DNA of 64,000 nucleotides from Halomonas cupida. Its GTDB lineage: Bacteria; Pseudomonadota; Gammaproteobacteria; Pseudomonadales; Halomonadaceae. The translations under genes were made by a program, and so were the position numbers. The stretch is from contig NZ_FRCA01000015.1 of assembly GCF_900142755.1 (NCBI RefSeq), forward strand, positions 22,739 to 86,738, read 5' to 3'. The notes under the pieces are model-generated. The model did no database searches and had not been told where the DNA came from. It saw nothing but the letters and a program-made list of their open reading frames with translations. Positions 58,930 through 64,000 of the stretch are shown here, one piece after another (within the stretch, counting starts at the first letter, position 1; every line of letters begins with the position of its first letter).

Positions 58930-60189
58930 ATGAATCTGACCGAACTCAAGCAAAAGCCCGTGCCGGAGCTTCTCGAAATTGCCCGCGAGATGGGCATCGA
59001 CAACCTTGCACGGTCCCGCAAACAAGACATCATCTTCGCGATCCTCAAGAAACACGCCAAGAGCGGCGAGGATATCTTCGGTGATGGTGTACTGGAAATT
59101 CTCCAGGATGGTTTCGGCTTCCTGCGCAGCGCAGACAGCTCCTACCTCGCCGGGCCCGACGATATCTATGTTTCACCGTCTCAGATTCGTCGTTTCAACC
59201 TCCGCAAGGGCGATACCATTTCCGGCAAGATTCGCCCGCCCAAGGAAGGTGAGCGTTACTTTGCGCTGCTCAAGGTCAGCGAGATCAACCTCGACCGACC
59301 CGAAAATGCCAAGCACAAGATCCTGTTCGAAAACCTTACCCCGCTGTTCCCCGATGATCGCCTGCGCATGGAGATCGGTAATGGTTCCACCGAGGATCTG
59401 ACCGCTCGCATCATCGACCTGACCGCACCGATCGGCAAGGGCCAGCGCGGTTTGCTGGTTTCCCCGCCGAAAGCCGGTAAGACCCTGATGTTGCAGAACA
59501 TCGCCACCTCCATCACGCGAAACAACCCCGAGTGCCAACTGATCGTATTGCTGATCGACGAGCGCCCCGAGGAAGTGACCGAGATGTCGCGTACCGTACG
59601 CGGCGAGGTGGTGGCTTCGACCTTCGACGAGCCCCCGGCCCGTCACGTTCAGGTCGCCGAGATGGTCATCGAGAAGGCCAAGCGACTGGTGGAGCACAAG
59701 AAGGATGTCGTGATCCTGCTTGACTCCATCACGCGCCTGGCGCGTGCGTACAACACCGTTGTGCCGTCTTCCGGCAAGGTGTTGACCGGTGGTGTCGACG
59801 CCCATGCACTGGAAAAGCCCAAGCGCTTCTTCGGTGCCGCTCGTAACATCGAGGAAGGCGGTAGTCTGACAATCATCGCTACGGCGCTGGTCGACACCGG
59901 CTCCAAGATGGACGAGGTGATCTTCGAGGAGTTCAAGGGTACCGGTAACATGGAAGCCCACCTCGACCGTCGCCTGGCCGAGCGTCGCATCTATCCGGCG
60001 CTTAACATCCGTCGTTCCGGTACTCGCCGCGAGGACCTGCTGGCGTCCGAGGAAGAGATGCAGCGGATGTGGATCCTGCGCAAGCTGCTCAATCCGATGG
60101 ATGACACTGCCGCAACCGAGTTTCTGATTGATCGTCTCAAGGACACCAAGACCAATATCGAGTTCTTCGAGGCCATGAAGCGCCGCTAG
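58930..60189 (+). CDS. rho: Transcription termination factor Rho
   Basis: 419-residue hexameric RNA-dependent ATPase, the same length I recall for E. coli Rho. N-terminal domain MNLTELKQKPVPELLEIARE, cold-shock-type primary RNA site (GDGVLEILQDGFGFLRSAD), Walker A SPPKAGKTLM, Walker B DVVILLDSITR, Q-loop LTGGVDAHALEKPKRF and R-loop EEFKGTGN. A tandem heptamer/hairpin element starts 5 nt after the TAG stop. Confidence 0.97.
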   Translation: MNLTELKQKPVPELLEIAREMGIDNLARSRKQDIIFAILKKHAKSGEDIFGDGVLEILQDGFGFLRSADSSYLAGPDDIYVSPSQIRRFNLRKGDTISGKIRPPKEGERYFALLKVSEINLDRPENAKHKILFENLTPLFPDDRLRMEIGNGSTEDLTARIIDLTAPIGKGQRGLLVSPPKAGKTLMLQNIATSITRNNPECQLIVLLIDERPEEVTEMSRTVRGEVVASTFDEPPARHVQVAEMVIEKAKRLVEHKKDVVILLDSITRLARAYNTVVPSSGKVLTGGVDAHALEKPKRFFGAARNIEEGGSLTIIATALVDTGSKMDEVIFEEFKGTGNMEAHLDRRLAERRIYPALNIRRSGTRREDLLASEEEMQRMWILRKLLNPMDDTAATEFLIDRLKDTKTNIEFFEAMKRR

Positions 60190-60194
60190 GATCT

Positions 60195-60407
60195 GAGCTA
60201 CGAGCTACGAGCTACGAGCTACGAGCTACGAGCTACGAGCTACGAGCTACGAGCTACGAGCTACGAGCTGGCCCATGTTCGTTCCCGACGAACATGGGCA
60301 CTTCCCACATCCCTGTGGGTCGCGAGCTACGAGGATGTGCACTGCGGGTCGGCTATTCGTGTTCCCGACACGAACACGCACTTCCCACATCCCTGTGGGT
60401 CGCGAGC
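60195..60407 (+). repeat. Stop-linked heptamer/hairpin element after rho, with two hairpin modules
   Basis: Ten complete GAGCTAC units (60195-60264) plus a partial one. Module 1: 12-bp stem GCCCATGTTCGT (60271-60282) / ACGAACATGGGC (60288-60299), loop TCCCG, then CCCACA-TCCC-TGTGGG (60304-60319) and TCGCGAGC. Module 2: stem TTCGTGT (60356-60362) / ACACGAA (60368-60374), again loop TCCCG, then the same second hairpin (60384-60399) and TCGCGAGC. Confidence 0.92.
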
Positions 60408-60433
60408 GATAAGCTTCGAGTGTGGCGGTAGAT

Positions 60434-60467
60434 AAACCCTCTGCAGGCTTCTGCCCGCAGGGGGTTT
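60434..60467 (+). terminator. Intrinsic terminator after the rho element
   Basis: AAACCCTCTGC (60434-60444) / GCAGGGGGTTT (60457-60467), an 11-bp stem with one G-U pair, followed by TGCTTTTC. A second hairpin GGGGGCT/AGCCCCC (60484-60504) follows. Together they end rho transcription before ubiD. Confidence 0.7.
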
Positions 60468-60602
60468 TGCTTTTCTGACTGCTGGGGGCTGGCGCGCAGC
60501 CCCCTTCGGCCATGATATGCTCCCCACTTTCGTGTTCCGTTCTTTCCGCGACATTTTTCCGCGGCATCTTGTAGACACCACCAGGGCGAGCGAGACAATC
60601 GC

Positions 60603-62096
60603 ATGAAGTATCAGGATCTGCGCGAGTTCATCGCCGGCCTTGAACAGCAGGGCGAACTCCATCGGGTCACGGCAGAAGTTGACCCTTACCTCGAGATCAC
60701 CGAGATCTGTGACCGTACACTGCGAGCCGGTGGTCCGGCGTTGTTGTTCGAGAACGTCAAGGGCTACGACATGCCGTTGCTCGGTAACCTGTTCGGCACC
60801 CCGAAACGCGTTGCCATGGGCATGGGTCAGGAATCGGTGAGTGCGCTCAGGGAAGTCGGCGAGTTGCTGGCCTTTCTCAAGGAGCCTGAGCCGCCGAAGG
60901 GGTTCCGGGATGCCTGGAGCAAGTTGCCGATCTTCAAGCAGGTGATGAGCATGGGGCCGAAGACGGTCCGCTCAGCGCCTGTTCAGCAGGTAGTGCTGGA
61001 GGGTGACGACGTCAACCTCGATCGCCTGCCGATCCAGCACTGCTGGCCAGGCGATGCCGCCCCCCTGGTGACCTGGCCACTGGTGGTCACCAGAGGACCG
61101 CACAAGTCACGCCAGAATCTCGGTATCTACCGTCAGCAGAAGCTGTCGCAGAATCGTTTGATCATGCGCTGGCTGTCCCATCGGGGTGGCGCCCTGGATT
61201 TCCAGGAATTCCAGAAGACCAGTCCGGGGGAACCCTTTCCGGTCGCTGTCGCTCTGGGGGCCGATCCGGCCACCATACTGGGCGCTGTCACACCAGTCCC
61301 CGATAACCTCTCGGAATACGCCTTTGCTGGTCTGCTGCGCGGTTCGCGCACCGAGCTGGTCAAGTGCGGGCACGCCGACTTGATGGTGCCGGCCTCGGCC
61401 GAGATCATTCTCGAAGGCTTCATCTACCCGGATGACATGGCTCCGGAAGGTCCCTACGGCGACCATACCGGTTACTACAACGAAGTCGAGCAATTCCCGG
61501 TATTCACTGTCACTCGCATGACCATGCGCCGGGACGCGATCTACCACTCCACCTATACCGGCCGTCCGCCGGATGAGCCAGCGATTCTGGGACTGGCGCT
61601 GAACGAAGTGTTCGTGCCCATCCTGCGTCGCCAGTTCCCCGAGATTCAGGACTTCTATCTGCCGCCGGAAGGCTGTTCCTACCGCATGGCCATCGTGACC
61701 ATGAAGAAGCAGTATCCGGGGCATGCCAAGCGGGTGATGATGGGAGTGTGGAGCTTTCTCCGCCAGTTCATGTACACCAAGTTCGTGGTGGTACTGGATG
61801 ATGACGTCAATGCCCGCGATTGGCAGGATGTGATCTGGGCCATCACCACACGCATGGATCCGGCTCGTGATACGGTCATGGTCGAGAATACGCCGATCGA
61901 CTACCTGGATTTTGCTTCCCCGGTGGCAGGGCTCGGCTCCAAGATGGGGCTGGATGCCACCAGCAAGTGGCCGGGGGAAACGGACCGTGAGTGGGGCGTT
62001 CCCATTACCATGGACGACACTATCAAGGCGCGCGTCAGCGAACGCTGGAGTGAATTCGGCATTGCTCTCCCTGACACCGACAAGAGGTCAACATGA
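60603..62096 (+). CDS. ubiD: 4-hydroxy-3-polyprenylbenzoate decarboxylase
   Basis: Prenylated-FMN-dependent decarboxylase of ubiquinone synthesis, 497 residues. It starts MKYQDLREFIAGLEQQGEL. Motifs LGIYRQQ, the EGPYGDHTGYY segment and the E-x-x-x-R type residues around it match the UbiD family. A candidate promoter (ATATGCTCCCC about 60515) lies downstream of the rho terminator. Its stop overlaps the fre ATG (ATGA 62093-62096). Confidence 0.95.
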   Translation: MKYQDLREFIAGLEQQGELHRVTAEVDPYLEITEICDRTLRAGGPALLFENVKGYDMPLLGNLFGTPKRVAMGMGQESVSALREVGELLAFLKEPEPPKGFRDAWSKLPIFKQVMSMGPKTVRSAPVQQVVLEGDDVNLDRLPIQHCWPGDAAPLVTWPLVVTRGPHKSRQNLGIYRQQKLSQNRLIMRWLSHRGGALDFQEFQKTSPGEPFPVAVALGADPATILGAVTPVPDNLSEYAFAGLLRGSRTELVKCGHADLMVPASAEIILEGFIYPDDMAPEGPYGDHTGYYNEVEQFPVFTVTRMTMRRDAIYHSTYTGRPPDEPAILGLALNEVFVPILRRQFPEIQDFYLPPEGCSYRMAIVTMKKQYPGHAKRVMMGVWSFLRQFMYTKFVVVLDDDVNARDWQDVIWAITTRMDPARDTVMVENTPIDYLDFASPVAGLGSKMGLDATSKWPGETDREWGVPITMDDTIKARVSERWSEFGIALPDTDKRST

Positions 62097-62872
62097 CGGC
62101 AAGGACCCTGACCTGCCAGGTCATTGAGGTCGAGGATCTTACTCCCGACGTATTTCGTGTGCTGCTCGAGGGTCGCACCGAGGCCATGGCCCATGCGGCT
62201 GGCCAGTATCTCGAGATGCGTCTCGACGAGGACACCTGGGTGCCATTCTCGATCGCCAGTCGCCATGCTGATGACGGCCGTCTTGAACTGCATATCCAGC
62301 ATTGGCCGGAGCGTTCCAATTCCGCACAGTTGCGACGCATGCTGGTGGTGGCCGAACAGTTGACCCTGCGGCTGCCCAGTGGCGATTGTGTTCTCGACCC
62401 AGCCAGCGAGCGCCCGCTGTTGCTCATCGCGGCTGGAACCGGTTTTGCGCAGATGAAGGCAATCATCGAGGAGGCTCAGCATCAGTCTCCTGAACGCTCC
62501 ATCGCTCTATGGTGGGCTGCCCGCGAGCGTCGCGACCTGTACGCTGAGTCGATGGTCCGGGAGTGGGTCAGGCAGTTTCCGCAACTGCGCTTTCACGCCG
62601 TCTGTGAAGACGGTTTTGAAGAGGGGTTCGCTGAACCGCGTATCGAGGGGCATCATGGCCGAGTGGATACGGCGCTGGCGTCCTGCCTTGCCGATGTGTC
62701 TGCGCAAGATGTCTATATTTCCGGTTCGCCCGGAATGGTCTATGCCTGTGTCGATGTGCTTGCTTCCATGGGGCTCGAGTCATCGCGGGTGTTCTCGGAT
62801 GTCTTCGCCTATGCTCCGCGTGACCCTCTGGTACCAACGCTCGGCAGTCTGGTGCGAGAGGGATCCTCGTGA
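62093..62872 (+). CDS. fre: NAD(P)H-flavin reductase (Fre/LuxG type)
   Basis: 259-residue flavin reductase of the ferredoxin-NADP reductase superfamily. The flavin-binding RxxS-type motif lies in WVPFSIASR, the nucleotide-binding Gly motif is LLIAAGTGFAQMKAI, and the C-terminal YISGSPGMVYACVDVL is typical. Adjacent to ubiD as in E. coli; it could supply reduced FMN for prenyl-FMN formation. Coupled to folM by a GTGA overlap. Confidence 0.9.
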   Translation: MTARTLTCQVIEVEDLTPDVFRVLLEGRTEAMAHAAGQYLEMRLDEDTWVPFSIASRHADDGRLELHIQHWPERSNSAQLRRMLVVAEQLTLRLPSGDCVLDPASERPLLLIAAGTGFAQMKAIIEEAQHQSPERSIALWWAARERRDLYAESMVREWVRQFPQLRFHAVCEDGFEEGFAEPRIEGHHGRVDTALASCLADVSAQDVYISGSPGMVYACVDVLASMGLESSRVFSDVFAYAPRDPLVPTLGSLVREGSS

Positions 62873-63582
62873 GTGCGGCTCCGATCCTGATCACCGGAGG
62901 CGCTCAGCGACTGGGGCGTCACTGTGCCGAACGGCTGTTGCACGATGGCCATCCGGTGATCATCAGTTATCGACGCGAACGCCCTGAGTTGGACGAGCTC
63001 CGCCAGCGTGGTGTCGTGACCTTGATGGCAGACTTCTCCAGTGAAGCCGGAGTTCTCGACTTCCTCGAGCGTCTCCGGCAGAGCACCGATTCACTGCGTG
63101 CCATCGTCCACAATGCCAGTGACTGGGCGCCCGACAGCACCGGTGAGGATGCGGGGGCCAATTTCGAGCGCCTGTTTCGCGTGCATATGCTCGCGCCCTA
63201 TCTGATCAACCTGCACGCCCGTGAGTTGCTCGATGCCTGCATCGAGCCCCAGCGCGATATCGTGCATATCACCGACTTTGTCGCTCAGAAGGGCTCGCGC
63301 AAGCATGCCGCCTACGCCGCCACCAAGGCCGGACTGGACAACCTGACACGTTCGTTTGCGGCGATGTACGCGCCAGACATCCAGGTCAATGCCATTGCCC
63401 CTGCGCTGATCATGCTCAATGAGGGCGATGATGAGGCGTATGTGGCAAAAGCCAAAAGCAAGTCGGCCATGCAACTGGTGCCCGGGCCTGGCGTGGTCTA
63501 TCAGACCCTGCGTTATCTGCTCGACAATCGTTATATTACCGGCGCGACCTTGCCGCTGGATGGTGGGCGGAATGTGGTCTGA
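62869..63582 (+). CDS. folM: Dihydromonapterin reductase FolM-like short-chain dehydrogenase
   Basis: 237-residue SDR. Cofactor motif LITGGAQRLGRH (TGxxxxxG variant typical of FolM/PTR1 rather than TGxxxGxG), NAS-type AIVHNAS and catalytic YAATK. FolM-type enzymes reduce dihydromonapterin to tetrahydromonapterin and can reduce dihydrofolate. GTG 62869 overlaps the fre stop. Ten-unit heptamer array begins 10 nt after its stop. Confidence 0.85.
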   Translation: MSAAPILITGGAQRLGRHCAERLLHDGHPVIISYRRERPELDELRQRGVVTLMADFSSEAGVLDFLERLRQSTDSLRAIVHNASDWAPDSTGEDAGANFERLFRVHMLAPYLINLHARELLDACIEPQRDIVHITDFVAQKGSRKHAAYAATKAGLDNLTRSFAAMYAPDIQVNAIAPALIMLNEGDDEAYVAKAKSKSAMQLVPGPGVVYQTLRYLLDNRYITGATLPLDGGRNVV

Positions 63583-63592
63583 ATGAAGCATT

Positions 63593-63677
63593 GAGCTACG
63601 AGCTACGAGCTACGAGCTACGAGCTACGAGCTACGAGCTACGAGCTACGAGCTACGAGCTACGAGCTGGCCCATGCT
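63593..63677 (+). repeat. Heptamer array after folM, hairpins missing
   Basis: Ten complete GAGCTAC units (63593-63662) and a partial GAGCT, then GGCCCATG, the first bases of hairpin 1 seen after rho. The rest of the hairpins is absent; the sequence continues CTATGCCCCCGATTTT, which resembles the promoter-like stretch downstream of the other copies. The IS left end follows at 63691. Confidence 0.88.
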
Positions 63678-63695
63678 ATGCCCCCGATTTTGTGG

Positions 63696-63726
63696 ACACC
63701 TCACTTTCCATCATGAGGTGAGGTGT
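63696..63726 (+). promoter_or_regulatory. Hairpin masking the transposase ribosome binding site
   Basis: ACACCTCAC (63696-63704) pairs with GTGAGGTGT (63718-63726). The right arm contains part of the Shine-Dalgarno-like GAGGTGAGG and ends one base before the OrfA ATG (63728). A transcript entering from outside would carry both arms; one starting inside would lack the left arm. Confidence 0.65.
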
Positions 63727-63727
63727 C

Positions 63728-64000
63728 ATGCTTCTACGTACACGTCGGCGGTATACGTCGGAATACAAGTTACATGTGGTCCGGTACTCTCTGGAGTCGA
63801 CCGCCCCTCAAGCTGTCATCGCTGCTGAATTTGATGTTCCCGTCAGTGTCCTTGGTCGATGGAGGAGAGAGTACGTGTCCACTCACAAGAAAGACCAGAA
63901 GCCCGTCCCCAACCAGGGAGCCTCGAAGAGTCTGGCAGACCTGGAGCGGGAGAATCGCCAGTTGCGGAAACAGTTGGAACGCAAGGAACTGGAGATCGAT
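63728..64000 (+). CDS. IS3-family transposase OrfA, C-terminus off the window
   Basis: 91 codons visible. It starts MLLRTRRRYTSEYKLHVVRY; the helix-turn-helix segment (APQAVIAAEFDVPVSVLGRW) matches Tnp_1-type OrfA, followed by a leucine-zipper-like stretch LADLERENRQLRKQLERKE at the window edge. OrfA binds the IS ends and is normally fused with OrfB by programmed -1 frameshifting; that part lies outside. Confidence 0.88.
   Translation, partial: MLLRTRRRYTSEYKLHVVRYSLESTAPQAVIAAEFDVPVSVLGRWRREYVSTHKKDQKPVPNQGASKSLADLERENRQLRKQLERKELEID

Larger units (their letters stand above)
63691..64000 (+). mobile_element. IS3-family insertion sequence, left end (partial)
   Basis: Begins at TGTGGACACCTCACTTTCC, with the TG terminus usual for IS3-family inverted repeats, 37 bp before a transposase OrfA. 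The right end lies outside the window, so the inverted repeat, length and target duplication cannot be confirmed. Confidence 0.7.

Noticed and set aside
60195..60264. Tandem heptamers considered as a CRISPR array
   Set aside because: The unit is 7 bp with no spacers and no cas genes nearby; it is a simple tandem repeat leading into hairpins.

Overview
The window looks like a chromosome segment of a GC-rich gammaproteobacterium, most probably a member of the Halomonadaceae (Halomonas or a near relative). This rests on gene content and order rather than on a database search: the radC / coaBC-dut-algC block, long-form dapD, map-glnD-dapC, rpsB-tsf-pyrH-frr-uppS-cdsA-dxr-rseP-bamA-skp-lpxD-fabZ-lpxA-lpxB-rnhB-dnaE-accA-tilS in the standard order, ubiD-fre, and acidic proteins. 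Most of the window is conserved housekeeping DNA.

Layout. 1-2777 (minus): algC (cut by the window edge), dut, coaBC. 2956-7485 (plus): radC, rpmB-rpmG, mutM, rlmI, a DUF2007-type protein and a hotdog thioesterase. 7650-12608 (plus): a tightly coupled four-gene cluster that I cannot assign to a known system: a P-loop NTPase, an ABC-exporter-like membrane protein whose nucleotide-binding domain has lost most of its catalytic motifs, a histidine kinase and an OmpR-type regulator. It is preceded by three 11-bp-phased ATTCA repeats and contains two five-codon mini-ORFs before the kinase. 12846-20015: ald, trpS, maeA and, convergently, acnA. 20492-24254: a CPXCG protein, a 2-Cys peroxiredoxin, trxB, a secreted hypothetical protein, slyX and a membrane-anchored cold-shock-domain protein. 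24331-28641 (minus): the lysine/diaminopimelate genes dapC, an ArsC-like gene, dapD, dapE and a small hypothetical gene. 28872-31530: an orphan fimbrial-usher barrel and a Nudix gene lie between dapC and glnD. 31539-35018 (minus): glnD and map. 35466-56880 (plus): translation factors, isoprenoid and phospholipid genes, outer-membrane assembly, lipid A, DNA polymerase III alpha, accA and tilS. 56905-63582: ppx (minus), rho, ubiD-fre-folM. 63691-64000: the left end of an IS3-family insertion sequence.

The second unusual thing is a dispersed intergenic element found just after the stop codons of acnA, dnaE, rho (two hairpin modules) and folM, with a diverged heptamer-only form after maeA. Each copy lies in the orientation of the gene it follows: a tandem array of a 7-bp unit (GAGCTAC and variants), then a hairpin with a conserved TCCCG-type loop and stems that co-vary, then a second short hairpin ending in TCGCGAGC. 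Two of the arrays carry exactly ten full units. After dnaE, rho and folM the element is followed by a similar promoter-like motif.

Start codons were moved from the longest reading frame to internal starts where a Shine-Dalgarno sequence, family length or stop-start coupling favoured this. Several genes start with GTG and lpxA starts with TTG. I saw no tRNA, rRNA or CRISPR array.
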